A stretch of 64,000 nt of DNA from Holacanthus passer (taxonomy: Eukaryota; Chordata; Actinopteri; Pomacanthidae), in the NCBI GenBank assembly GCA_025331565.1, contig JAFREQ010000120.1:558001-622000 (forward strand), given 5' to 3'. Positions 44,901-57,199 of the stretch are shown one piece after another. Every line of letters starts with the position of its first letter. The stretch's first letter is position 1. The translations under genes were made by a program, and so were the position numbers. The notes under the pieces were generated by a model. That model was not told where the DNA came from and searched no databases. It was given only the letters and a program-made list of their open reading frames with translations.

Positions 44901-47900
44901 CCTAGCATCTTCAGTGTGGCTTGGGTTTCACTGTCTAAACCTGGCCTCATATATATATGCATTATGAATGTAGGATGACTGAAATAGACAATAACCCTAC
45001 TTGCAGACACTTGCAGTCAGTCTTGCAGTCTTACTTGTCACTCAATTTCAGAGTTTTGTTTTAGATTGGCTGGTCGCATTGCTGCAACATAACACAGAAG
45101 GAAAAGATAGGACTTGGTTCCATTTACCAGTTGCAAGCAACAATGCAAGTCAAAGTGGTCGAGCTTCACTTGACAAACATATTTTTTTATTTAAAATGTT
45201 AGTCACCTGACTACAGACACCTGGTCTGCAATGTGCCTCAGTTCCAAATGTTTTGCACACAGGACAGCAGCAGCTACAGATGTTTTCAATGTAATTTCTC
45301 TGCTTAAGATAAAAAAAATTTGATATACAGTATATATGTATTGCATTCCTTTGTAAGATTTTATGAGAAAGAAAAGACCGATGCTCAGTGGAAGCAGTGG
45401 ATGCTGCTGGACCATTTGGCATTCTGCTTTTTGTTTCCGTTTATAGGCTCACACAGCAGGAGACTTTAAAACAACACATGAGCGCCATACTGAGGTCATA
45501 ACTTAGCGTGTTTCATGGAGGAAAGAAAACTAAAAAAATTACCGAGCATTACCCAGCCATTGTTATCATATCAATATTCAACAGCAGGTTATAAGAGAAC
45601 TTTGCTTTGCAGAAAAGAAAGGAAAGCAACCTGCAGAGTAAAGTATCTTTTGAAAGAAAGGCAGAAGATACAAGTCTGTTTCCAATTTGATTGTGAGGGC
45701 GCTGCGTTGGAGTTCGCCAAGCCAGGCATTAAGAAAAGCTGTGACTAATAAGCAACTGAAACCAAAGAAAAGGTTGAATTCCAAAATAAATGGCCGATTA
45801 ATTTAGAGCATCCGATTGGATCCTGCTCTGCTCTACAGCACAGCAACAGTGTGTAACTTTGTGACAGAGTCAAACCCTTCAGGTTAAATGAGTATGTTTA
45901 GAGTAAAGTAAATGTGAGGCAACACCTCTCAATACCTCAATTAAATACTTGGGTGTTATAATCATAGCCCCTATTTACAAAACCTATGAACTGTATGCCC
46001 AAAGTCTATTAAGCAGAGTAAGAGATGACATAAGGAGACGGTCCATTTAAGGCCCAAAATTACAGGAACCTCAGTCCCATCTTGCCCTCTTTTGCATAAT
46101 CCTTTATTTTCAGCAGGAGGCAAACCATTAGTCAATGCCAGGTGTTCTAGCATTAAATGTCCAGGAGAAATAATCAATGAAAGGAAAATAGTTTCATACA
46201 GTGATCTAACGGTATAACAATATAACCTATATCCTGCCTTCACCTTGTGTTACCAACAAATATACTCCATAGTTGAATCAAAAATGCATAAAGGGGTATC
46301 AATGGCAACAGATAAGGGTATGGATGGGATGTTGTAGTTGGGAAAGGACTGATCTCTAGTGTATATAAACTTATGAGCCTCTCTACAGCTCAGAGTAAAT
46401 CACCAACGCAACTTTTCTGGCAGAAAGACATAAGGGATCCCCTTATTACAGCCAAGGAATATGAAACACAGTAATAGCAAAATGTGTCCAATCTACAATC
46501 ATTCAAATGAAAATGTATAAAGTGTATAATGCCCCAGTAAAACAAATGCTACTGTCTCAGACAAAATGCTGGCATGGCTGTGCTAAAAGAGGCACCCTGA
46601 CACACTGTCTGTGGGAGTGCCCTGCAGTGGACTGCCACTGATCAGTGGGAACACATGCCCTCAGAGAGATCCTCCAGGTTGATGTTCGGAAGTGCCCTAT
46701 ACTGTGTATACTAGGAGACAAAACAGATGGGTTACCTATAATGAAAATGGAGGGATTGCAGGATACAATCAGGTCACATTTGAACTCCTTACAAGAAAAT
46801 GTGTAATCGTATACAATATGATGTATAATATGGTGTATAGTATGATGAGCTACAATGAGAAGATTTTCAAGGATCTTTTGTTTACAGCTACATTTAAGTA
46901 TCATTGATGTCCTCACCCTTTTTTCTTCATATTCTTTTGTTTGCTTTTGTGTTCATGCAGTATGTTGATCTGCATTGTTGTATGTCATTTCTATATGTAT
47001 TGTATATGTCATGTACGTGCTTAATCTCAAGTCTGTAAGTCTGTGAGGGCCATGTTGGAGTTCACCAAGCCAGGCATTAAGAAAAGCTGTGGCTAATAAG
47101 CAACTGAAACCAAAGGAAGGGTTGAATTCCAAAATAAATGGCTGATTAATTTACAGCATCTGATTGGATCCTGCTCTGCTTTTAGGTTTTCTGTTATTTT
47201 TAATAAAGCAGAGCAACAGTGTGCAACTTTGTGACAGAGTTAAAGAGACAAAAATGACTGGCCCTTGAGGGTAAATGAATACTTTTAGGATTTGAGGATG
47301 TGACTCTTTAACTTGTGATATATTAAGCCATTAGATAGTGTTCATCCCTGTCACATGATTGATCAACTGAAGAGTGCTCAAGCAGTTTGCTGGAGGCAGC
47401 ATGTTTGTTGAAGAAAAGAAAACATCCATAGCAGCTTGACATTTGCTCGCCACAAAATTGGCAGATCTTCCCTCCCCTTGTTGATGTGAAATACGAGGTG
47501 GCTTGGGAGTTGAAAACATCTCATTAAGGTAGTGTTGAATACTGTATTGTTCCCGTGTTACATTTGGATGCAGCACAACCTTTCAGCTGAGAGGAGCCAG
47601 GCATGGAAATGAGAAAACCAAAGACACAAGTCTCAAAATTGGTTTAACGTTGGTTAAAAAAAAAAAGAAAAGAAAAAGAAAAAAGGAAAAACACTAAATG
47701 ATGCCAGATTGAGCTTTAGGGCCCCAATCTGTTTTTAATTCATCAGATTAATTTGGGACATCTTTATGGATCAAACCACATTTTCTTTGTATCGTCCAAG
47801 TACTTATTGCTATTTTATTGTTCTGGAATGTGTTATTTTTCTGTGAGGCACTATGATACCTCGTTTGGAAAACAGTTATTATTTTTACAGCATGACATGT

Positions 47901-50900
47901 CTCTGAACCTTTATCCCTACTGATAATTCAATTTAAAAAAAAGTTCTCTGAAAAGAAAGGCCCACCAAGGTTTTTTTATATGTGAACTGATGAAAGCCAA
48001 CAAAAGCCTCAATAACAGGACTGCGGTAACAGGTTTGAATGCCGTTATACCAAGTGATAAGCAATAAATAACCCTTGACTTCTTTTAGAGCTGCGCTCTC
48101 CAGGCATCATTAGCTGTTCACATCACCGGTAACACAACTCCACATGTCACACTCGGAGGCGCTGAAGGTTGCTTTAGCGGGCCTCGGCTGTTCCCCAGCA
48201 GCAGTTTGTGGTCCAAGAACAAAGTTGGACCTCAGGGATGAGGCTCAGTGTAAATCTGGGAAGAGGTACGTTATGTTGGGGAGGGGTTGAGTGGGCTGAA
48301 GCTACAGCAGCAAGTTGTAAATATAGGACCATAACATAATGGAGAGGTGCCAGCATGCTGCAGGTTATATTTCACTTGCTGTGATGCTTTACTGGAGCCA
48401 ATAGATGATGAACAGCTGGTATAAAGTATTAATGACCCGCACTATGTAAAATACATCTCAAAATATTTACATTTACATTGTGCGACCTCTGTGAGCTTTG
48501 AAATATTTTGGCTGTTTGGCTGATTCCAAGATGTTTTCTGCAGGATCTGTTTCAGAAGTAATCTCTAGTGGCACATAAAACCTGTTTGCAAATACCCATT
48601 TGCATTTGAGCCATAAAAATATTTTCTGACTGCAACATATCAAGTATGCTCACTACAAATTACAAGCCAACATATAGTACAAGCAATATAAAAACTTACC
48701 CATGTGGTCTTTCCAAAACCCACAGACCCCCACCATGCAATTTTGGGAAATGTAAATACATATTTTTGCAGAATGGTCTGTTTTTGAATAGCTATGAAAA
48801 GAGCCAGGTATTCCTGCCAATAACGAGCGACTGACTTTACCGCTGGTATCCTGGCAACACGGGTCTGCTGGATTGGACATTTGTCGTATTCCCAAAGACA
48901 GTTAATCAGAATACGATGAAAGGATTGATCTCCATGTCAAACTCTAGATGATCGCACCAAGACTTAACATCTTGACACAGAGACCCAGATCTAACTCCTG
49001 GGAGACAAATTCAGTCTATTTGTAGACAACAAATGTTGACCAAAGTACTAGAGACTTAATTTGAACTTGTCTTGATGGACTTCAACTTGATACTTGACTT
49101 GGACTTGTCTCAAATGACTGACTTAAGACCTGACCTGATCAGTTGTTCCAATTGACTTGACAGAAAATTTGGACTTGACTTGAACTTGTTTCAAGCCACT
49201 TGATACTTGCCTTGGACTGGTCACAATTGACTTCGACTTCAGTCTCGATTTGGACTACCTTCCAATGACTCGAGACTTGAGTTGGACTTGGCTAAGTGAC
49301 ATGACTTGACACTTGACTTAAATGGTCTTGACTGACTTTAACTCGACTTGTGTGTTGTTTTGTAGGCACCAGAGTTTGTTCAACAGCTTTCACATCAGCC
49401 TGAAGAATCAAACAAAAATGACAAATGCACCAGTGTTTAAACGGCATCAACCAGGCGTGCAAACATACTTATAAACAATTTAAACTGACTTAAAATCAGT
49501 TCTGTAGTTCAAAATCTACTGTATCACAGTATCTGTTGAGAGTGCTAGAGAAAAACATAAAACGAGTTGGAAGACTTCTGGTGGGAACAGCCATATCTTG
49601 ATACAGTAAAATACAATGAATTTTGGAACATGTGACAGTGGATACCATCTGATGTCTCAGATATCTGTCAAACGTCTCCTGCCAGCTTTCAGAGTGATCT
49701 TCCTCTCCAGGAAACACATGCCCTGGACGCCTCTGAACAGTCCAAACTGTGTGGGGAAATACACTGATGCATAAAATTATAAGGTATGATAGGACGAGAG
49801 GTCTGGCATTTTTTTTCAAGTTGCCAACAGAGCTGAGTAAAGCAGGTTCAGAATAGACTGCTGCAATGCCCCAATTATGAAATACAAATTGAGGTTTTTC
49901 CCTTAAAACTCAGAGGAAAATTATATTGTCTGAGACTTGCTTTCAGACATATGCGTACTTCTTCTCTTTGTAAATTAGATCTGACAGTGTTTCAGTGACT
50001 ATTTATACCGACATGCCATGCAACAATTAACATTTTTTTGGTCGACCACTTTTATTCCATGGTAAACCGCTTACTTTTGCTAGAGAAATGGGACAGATGT
50101 GAGATATTTTAACACTGAACATGAAAAAGTCTGACGAATGTGTGAAAAAAAAATTTTTGAAGCCATGCCGAGAATTTTGTTCATATGTTACTTGGATGTG
50201 TTTATTGGACCCACCTCCCTCGCTGTCCCATATGAACTGTCACCAGGGCAACTAACTGCACGGTCGGTGCACATTTGGTCACAAAGAAAGCTCCAGCAGC
50301 TGGATGGCACCACACCCAGACACATGGACCAGTAAAAGTGTGAGAACCTGGATTTGGTGGAAACAATGACGGTGCTCCGAGCACCGGTTCTTGGTTCCCT
50401 ATGCATTTACCATGGCTGTTTGACACGTGCACTGTGTCCTTTCACTTTCCATAGTTACCGTGCTTAGCTCTATTGTTATCTCCAGGCGGTCATTTTCCAG
50501 GGTAATGTCAACAGTCTCATTATAGGGCTCAAAGGAGCAGGACTCTGTGCGCTGGATGATATATATCATAAAAGAGCAAATACCTAGCATGTGTATTCGT
50601 TCAGCAGTTTTTTATGTAGTGACTGAAGAACACAAGTCCACTAAGTGTTTCTGAAGTTAATCTTTCCAGTGTAAATCACAAAAGGCCTCTTCAGTGATGA
50701 GAGGTAGAGTGTAAGGGGCTGAATTTACTGTCAAGCCTTCTGGGGGTGTCATGAGTCTGATTCAACAACAAATGACAGATGGGTTGTGGCCAGTTGACAA
50801 CCCCATTACCAAACCCATATCTAACCACCCACCGATATACACTTTTAATTAATTAATTTATTTTTTCCTTTAAATATCATATTCAAGTGTATCTGCCTTT

Positions 50901-53900
50901 ACAGGTTGTGAAATTGGGAAATCTTGAGTTCATGTTGTTTCGTTTGTGTTGTCCCTTTTTTTTGCTGAACAAGACAGCAAAGAATAATCCAAAAATCAGA
51001 TACTTAGAGGGTTCTGGGGCATAATCAGGAGCTGCAATGTCTTTACTGTTTTTTTCTTTACTCTTGATTCCTTTTGATGCTTTATGAGCTGCGTCAATGT
51101 CATGTCAAAAGCTTAAACGATTGATCAACAGAAAATAAATCTGCAACAGTTTTTTCAGTTTTATCACTAGTGTTCTCATTTTAAAACATTGTAAAGAGAA
51201 TACCTCTGGATTACAGACTGTTGGTCGGACAAAGAAGACATGAAGATGTCATCTAGGCTTGAGACTAATCGCGCAATCAAATAAATAAATAACCAACAGA
51301 TTAATCAACAATAAAAATAATGACTAGCTGAAGCCTTAAAAAATGACCTTGTTTATTGTAAACTGCAGTAGTCAGTGGCAGAAAACATAACGTTTGCTGC
51401 ACTCATTGATATAAAATTCAGGTGAAAATCGGCTTAACCAGATTTACTTTTTAAATAAACAAGATATCTTTTGGTGAAAATGGGTGCAAACAAAAAATGA
51501 TTATATATAATGTAGACGCTCACTCGCGTCACACACACACGTAGGCCAGAGCCATTACATAATGTGGTGACAAAACTGGGTGTTACCCCGTACTCCACTT
51601 GACTGGAGCTCAAGAGGCTAAAAGCGCCTTCACTGAGGGAGGTTAGGAGTTAACCTCTGGTTGTAAAAATGGCCTGGAAAAATACAGGCGACCAGCCCAA
51701 AATCCTCACTCATATTCAAAGAATGCTCACTAATGACAACTTATCAGTGTGGTATGATAACACCTTGATGAAAAAGATTTACGGTCACTGATAAGAGTTT
51801 GTGTCATTTTACATGGACAGAACAGCCAATCAAACTTGGCAGGAGGACTCCGCTAATCATACTGCTGGTGGAACACTGAGTTAATCTATCAAACACAGTC
51901 CAAACACCATCAGCACTCAGAACAAACAGTCCAGTTGGATTTAACCCTGAGGATCCAGCCAATGGAGTATGTGTGCGCCACGTGTGAAGACCGATAGACG
52001 TGACATGGAATGTTTCGGCTTACCAGCAAATATTTATCGAGCTGGCAAACTCTGCCACGATAGAATATCCCACCACCCTGCATTAAAGCTCGGATACAAT
52101 GCTTCAGGCCGGGCCGCCAAATCACCTTCGGAGCTGGAACAGTTTCTCTTTTGTATTAAAAGTTAATAAAATAGGACAGCAGTGCAAATATTTTTACAGC
52201 AGAAAATGAAGCCAGACACACAGGTGCATTGCAGAGGCCGAGCGCGGAGGCAATATGGTTTTGGCTTCGGAGGAGGCATGCGCTGTGTTCCAACCCAGCA
52301 GATACTTCAAGTTCAATCTTTCACTCTGTCGCCAAATGCACGCGGGGCAGAGCGAGTGTGCCGGAAAGTTTGATATGATCCACCATTTCAAAAAGCTGTT
52401 TGACAAAATTCACTGAATTAAAAAAAGGCTTACTTCAGATGAAAATCAATGTACTTGTATCATACAGTTAAGACGATCCTGGAAAAAAAAAATCTACTTG
52501 GTGAACAGTAACGTGATGCAAAACACACTGTAACAATTTAAAGAGGAAAAGAATCAATTAGGAGCATGTATGTCAGATGTTGCCCAGCCTCTTAAAAGTC
52601 TTTACTAAATACAGGGACTGCAGAGGGAGAGAGATAGAGAGAGGAAGGAGGGGAACAGCCAGAGTGCATAAACAGATGGTCACTTTGCTGGGGAACATTA
52701 AATAGACATCAGAGATGCTGTAGGCACATATGGAGTGGCAGGAAGCTGGGTGCATGGAGCTGCAGATCTGTGGGATAATTAGATGAGGGTCAGGACTTTA
52801 CTGTGTGTACTTATGTGTGTGTGTCTGCGTCGGAAGCTCACAGTAGAAAGTAACAGAGACAAAAACATAATAAAGATTAAGCCTTTAAACGTGTAACATT
52901 GTATATTTGAAACAGTTTTTTCTATCCTACATGTGCAGTATCGGTGTCAGATTTTGGTTAAATTTACTTAAAGGCTTTAGCCAGAGTTTGCCCTGAAGTC
53001 AGAAGAACTGAAACAGAGCAGTTTCACATGTGTATCTGAAAGTCATTGTCTCTCAGAGGCAGTTACACAGTGTAATAAAGCTATAGCCACTCACATGTTA
53101 GTAATTGTTGCAAATTCTTATCAGCTATCACCACTTAATTTAAGTGTTTACAAAAGCTTTCAAGGAAATTGTGTTTTATTAACAGCATTGCCAATATTGC
53201 TTCTATTGTTACGTGGCTTTGTGTTATTAACTGCTCCTCAGATGTAAACTTTCTGCAACAAGGGAAATGTTGTGCTTGATTTACTTTAACCAGGTTTCTT
53301 AGGAGGTCAGAGGCTTACAACATTTGCCTTTACAAATGATGTTTATATGACCCACCCACCCAGCATGCCTGCTAAAATAAATCAAGCACAGCGTTCAACT
53401 GATTTTTGCTCCTTGCTGATTCTATAGAGTCAAACGTAAAAGGTCCTGGAGGTGACTGAGAATGTACTGTAAAAGGAAAATATTTGAGTGAGATTCAAAT
53501 TGACTAACATCTCTATGAGCCATTTTTAAAAATTTTCTTAAATAGCAGACGACCGAACACGGAGGTCCACTAATGACAAGAAGTCAAAATTAACACTTTG
53601 TTAAGCAAGCTCCTATTTTCCCAGCTGATGTAAAATCGAAACAACATGCATGTATTTCATGTCGGAACTGAAGTTGTGGTAGGAAATAATCGATTGGAAA
53701 TTTCAAAAGTGTTGACCTTCTGCACATAATCCTGTTCTGAAGGAATGAATTGAAAAGTTAATGTCAAAGGAGAAAAGCTTGATATGTTTAGCTTGAAGCA
53801 TAGTTTGCGTGTGTTGTAAAGGGCTATCACCCCCACGCAAAACAGCTTTCACTGCTTTACAATTTGCACAATTTATTTTCTTAAAACACCACCAACTAAT

Positions 53901-56900
53901 TCATTTTTCCTCTTTGTGTCTTTTAAATTGTCATACTTTGTTCCAGGGAGATACTCTGCTACTGCTCTTTTTTTTTTTTTTTTTCTCATTTCAGACTGCG
54001 TACGTGAACCTATCCACCCTTCCTTGCTGGAGGTGGGAGGTGGAGGCCAGAGCTGGCGCTGGTGTCGCTGCTCTGTGTTCTTTGTGGCTGTGGAGGAGGA
54101 GGAGGGACAGGATTCAGAGTCCTGCGGTGGGAGGTTTAGTGCACTGAGTGGGCAGCAGCTCCAGCATCTGCTCCCTCTTAGTGGCAACCACACTGGGCGT
54201 TATTGTTCCCGACAGAGATGAAAAAAAGGGGGGGTGGGGGGTGGAGGGTGGGGTTGGGGGTGGAGGATGACATAGGAGGGGAGAGAAGGGGAGAGGTAGC
54301 AAAGCTCGGAACGCAAGGTTAGAAGAGTTGAAAATAAAGAGATGAAGTAGAGCTTTAGTGGGTGAAGAAAGAGGCAGAGAGAGAGGGAGCGTAAAGTCAG
54401 ATGTCACATGGAGGGAGGGCAGGGAGACCCGTGTAGGGGGGAAGCCTCATAAAAGCATCATTAGGGAGTAGGCTGTACCTCCAGGCGTGCTCGCCCAATG
54501 ACTCACACCTACAGCTTGTTAGGGCTTCCACTCGCCGGAGAAGAGGCCGAGCTCAAGGCCACGAGCGGGGTTGTGTGTCAGAACACGTGGTGAGAAACGG
54601 ATAAATAAAACAACAAAGCTTTGCATGTCTGACACTTTGGTTTCAAAGAAAGGGAAAACCACTTCCAAAAATAAAACACAGACTGTCATTCTCGTTGTCC
54701 TTTAACTGCTGTAGTCAAAACACTTGTCTGCAAGCCAAATATGTCACACGTTTCATATTTACACGGATATTTTGATTAGAAAACTGGGGATCTCTGTGAC
54801 ACTTTTAAATTATTGACATGCAAATAAAACTTTAGAAAAGTGATATTATCAAAAGGTTTGTAATTGTTGGTGAAATATGGATGTTTTTAAGGCAGCTATG
54901 CACTCACTTCTTGTGACGATGCAAATACTGTTGTTGAATGACGGGACTTTGTATGTGTATTATTATTGAAGGACATCTCATAGTTTGCAGTTTATGTTAT
55001 TCTCTATGACAGCTGCATAAACGCCACCGTGAATGATGTGATTGACAAGCTCTGAAAAGGCTAGTAAGTGGACCTTGAGTTAAGTCTTTTTGGTTTCACA
55101 ACCTCAGTCTGGGTTTTCTAGTTTTGTCCAGACAGTCTGTGCATAAATCGGTTTAACCGTGTTATCTAAACCACTTATTTGGAAGTGAAAACAAAGCTGA
55201 CTGTTAAAAATGATTGTGCAAACTCAGTGAGCATTGAAATACCCATATGGTTTTCAGAGCTTATAGTGAGCTACTGTACTTCTTGCTTCAGCTTTTACCT
55301 ACCTTCAGTTATTGTAGTTGCACTGGCAAGCAATTTTACAGTGCCATGAAATATGACAATGTCATTTCAGGTATGCTCTGTATCATTTTCGCTTCCAAAT
55401 ACTTCGACAATATGGTCTAACTGGGGATTTGTTTACAGCCTCTGTGATCGAAATGTTCGCCCTAATGGCCTCTTTTGTAAAGTGTGACAAGTGATTTGGC
55501 CCTGACTTAAGTAAAAGCTTAGGCCATCAGGAATGGTGGTCAAGACTGAGAAAATAAAATCCAGATCATGGAAAAAAAGCATCATTTACCTCTAGAATCA
55601 GTCCACATTGGGCCTTAGAGACCATGTTCTGCACAGTGTCAATGAGGTTATACAGGGTGCATGTCATTTGGCTGAACTCTGAAAATATTCATGTAATACA
55701 CACTCTCACCCCCCCTTGAGTTGTGTTTGTCCTCAAGAGATTTCTCACACATATCTGAAATGTTGGTAATATGTTACTATGCACAAGCATGTGGAATGTG
55801 GGAATGGTTTTGGCACTGGTAATTTGCTGACAGCTCTCTGTGTACACAGCACCCCTGATAGACAGCGAATTATAAAGATGTTACCTGCTCCACTGAGGGA
55901 TACAAACTGGACTTTAGCTCACACCTGTAAGGTCAGCAGTTCACGTGTGGTTTGGCCTGGAATTGTGCAACTGGCACTGATGAATATAGTTCAACATGCA
56001 CAGTATATCTTGGCTAAATATGCAAGACATAATGCACACGAAGACTTGTTTTTCAAATGTAAGCAGCCATATTTCAGATTTACCACAAACAGTTTTACTG
56101 TTTTGGTTCACACTGACTGCATATCAACCTTGTGTCCAGCAGCACCAGGCAACCTAACTCAGATAACCCCCCCATACACTACCTGCCCAGAATCAAATGG
56201 AAGGTCAAAGTTAGCAAGTAGTTAGTGGACATAGTGGAGCATTTAGCAACTAAAGAGCCAGATATTCACCATAGCATATTTCCCTCAACATTAGGTATGA
56301 ATTGTTTTAACTCTGGGGTCTTTTAGGCAAACCACCCAACATCTGCCATTCTAACTCTGCATGGATAAACATGGAAACACCTGACTAACAGTAATTTACA
56401 TTATCAATTAGTTTGCATTTCAGAGAGCCATTTTAAGTCATTTTTTTTATTCAACCAACAATCAAAAACCCAAAGATATCAATTCAAAATGACATAAAAT
56501 ATAACTGATTTTCAAAAAGGAGAAGAAGAAGTGAAATCACTATATACACACACATAATAGCATGTTCCTACAGAACCACTACATCAGAAGTTGATTATGT
56601 AAGATTAGAAGATTAGTTCATCTATTTATTTATCAATGTATCCTAAGTAATCTCTGTAATCTTGATCATGCCATACAATCTATTACATTTACCTGTGATG
56701 ACAAATTTACAGCACATTAAAAGATCACAATCTCACGGCTGAAGCCCGCGTTAATCCTGATTCTAATCATGTCTGTCTTGTCCAGACAGGTTCAGCACTT
56801 TTGGCAGCTCTACTCAGCTTTACTTTTGAAGTGTATATTTATTCCACATCTATGCTGAGGCCACAAGGGTCTGGTGCTGTACAAACTATGCTGGCCCTTT

Positions 56901-57199
56901 GCATGGCTCCTTCCAAGCCTATATTGGTCTCTCACGTCAACCTGAGTCTTTAATCCTGGATAATAAGATTTCCTTACCCTTCAAATCTTGTCAAATCCCA
57001 CTCGAGTCAAGGCCTCCCCAACCAACGTGGACATGTTACAATGGAAGGAGACTTACCATAAATCCGAGCGTCCTGGCATGAGCCTCTTCTTTCCGCTGAA
57101 ATATGGTTCAAAATCTTGGGTCTTGAGTCTGTGGGCGTAGTCTATATAGCCAGATACTTCCTGTCCAAGAGTATTATGATCCCTTATGAAAATGACCGA
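41842..57199 (-). CDS. cfap299: cfap299 (C4orf22), C-terminal three exons
   Basis: Cilia- and flagella-associated protein 299 family (the DUF4464 family); its biochemical role is not well defined. Three exons encode the last 121 residues with stop: SVIFIRDHNTLGQEVSGYID and YAHRLKTQDFEPYFSGKKRL, then YYNWKTQVSTSNSSPN ... KRDKKILNVDPL, then SGPGEDSSRTFLQSNLYVHV and VIYDHNIRTV. Both junctions are in phase. Human CFAP299 is 233 residues and the visible part matches its second half in length. The N-terminal exons were searched for and not found up to 64000, so the gene continues beyond the right edge. It lies head to tail upstream of bmp3 as in human. Confidence 0.93.
41935..44411. other. last cfap299 intron
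   Basis: No gene or repeat firmly recognised. Open frames on both strands are short and without known similarity. Fragment 'aaccaaaatatgagctaaaa' near 42650 may be repeat-derived. Confidence 0.5.
44412..44541 (-). CDS. cfap299: cfap299 exon (second from end)
   Basis: Encodes YYNWKTQVSTSNSSPNFEVI then YDDPNGLLFKNKRDKKILNV and DPL. Acceptor ttctacag, donor GTAGGT. Confidence 0.95.
45671..45925 (+). repeat. long direct repeat, left copy
   Basis: Shares long identical stretches with 47030-47290, for example 'aagccaggcattaagaaaag', 'aataagcaactgaaaccaaa' and 'attggatcctgctctgct', about nine bases in ten overall. Both begin near 'caagtctgt' and lose similarity after 'gggtaaatga' or 'ggttaaatga'. 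Confidence 0.85.
45930..47028 (+). mobile_element. degenerate LINE fragment (L1/Tx1-like ORF2 end)
   Basis: Plus-strand pieces of a non-LTR retrotransposon ORF2 C-terminus: 'IKYLGVIIIAPIYKTYELYA' with 'SLLSRVRDDIRR' (about 45941-46048), 'WQKDIRDPLITAKEYETQ' (about 46420-46473) and a zinc-knuckle-like 'GTLTHCLWECP' (about 46592-46625), followed by 'KCPILCILGDK'. Stops and frame shifts interrupt every block, and the 5' end (endonuclease and most of the reverse transcriptase) is absent. Clade assignment is from recalled similarity to fish L1/Tx1 elements. Confidence 0.7.
47030..47290 (+). repeat. long direct repeat, right copy
   Basis: Right-hand partner of 45671-45925, in the same direction. 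It has an extra stretch of about 20 bases including 'ttatttttaataaag' near 47190 that the left copy lacks. Confidence 0.85.
49050..49354. repeat. ACTTG-rich degenerate tandem repeat
   Basis: About 300 bases made of ACTTGA, ACTTGG and CTTGTC words at short and irregular spacing, such as 'gacttgacttgaacttg'. Similar arrays occur widely in teleost genomes. Confidence 0.85.
51990..52160. promoter_or_regulatory. candidate conserved non-coding element
   Basis: A compositionally complex stretch with 'accagcaaatatttatcgag' and 'attaaagctcggatacaatg', in otherwise AT-rich intron. Proposed from appearance only. Confidence 0.2.
53968..53984 (+). repeat. poly-T run
   Basis: About 17 T in a row, followed by a GC- and purine-rich block to about 54470. 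Confidence 0.85.
54228..54263 (+). other. G-quadruplex-forming motif
   Basis: Five or more runs of 3-7 G separated by 1-3 bases (G7-T-G6-TGGA-G3-T-G4-TT-G5). This meets the G3+N1-7 rule several times over. It is on the non-template strand relative to the minus-strand gene cfap299. Confidence 0.8.
56160..56298 (+). repeat. teleost interspersed repeat
   Basis: Words 'atacactacctgcccag', 'gtggacatagtggagcattt' and 'actaaagagccagatattca' appear in the order I know from a common teleost repeat. It may extend left to about 55850. Confidence 0.6.
57057..57199 (-). CDS. cfap299: cfap299 exon (third from end)
   Basis: Encodes SVIFIRDHNTLGQEVSGYID then YAHRLKTQDFEPYFSGKKRL and MPGRSDL plus two bases. 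Acceptor ttttacag, donor GTAAGT. Confidence 0.95.

Larger units (their letters stand above)
44542..57056. other. large cfap299 intron
   Basis: 12.5 kb with a LINE fragment framed by direct repeats (45671-47290), an ACTTG-rich tandem array (49050-49354), a complex block (51990-52160), a T-run and purine block with a G-quadruplex motif (53968-54300), and a teleost repeat at 56160-56298. The open frame at 55779-56225 runs into that repeat and is not supported as a gene. Confidence 0.6.

Noticed and set aside
45941..46916. Possible host gene on the plus strand (open pieces near 46692-46907)
   Set aside because: The pieces match the order of LINE ORF2 C-terminal motifs and are interrupted by stops, so a retrotransposon relic explains them better.
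49496..49819. 107-codon minus-strand open frame with a hydrophobic start
   Set aside because: It could be read as a small secreted protein, but there is no known family, no splice signals and it sits in repeat-rich intron; not supported.
55779..56225. 148-codon open frame on the plus strand inside a cfap299 intron
   Set aside because: No similarity to any family I know, no splice context, and its end lies in a teleost interspersed repeat at 56160-56298.
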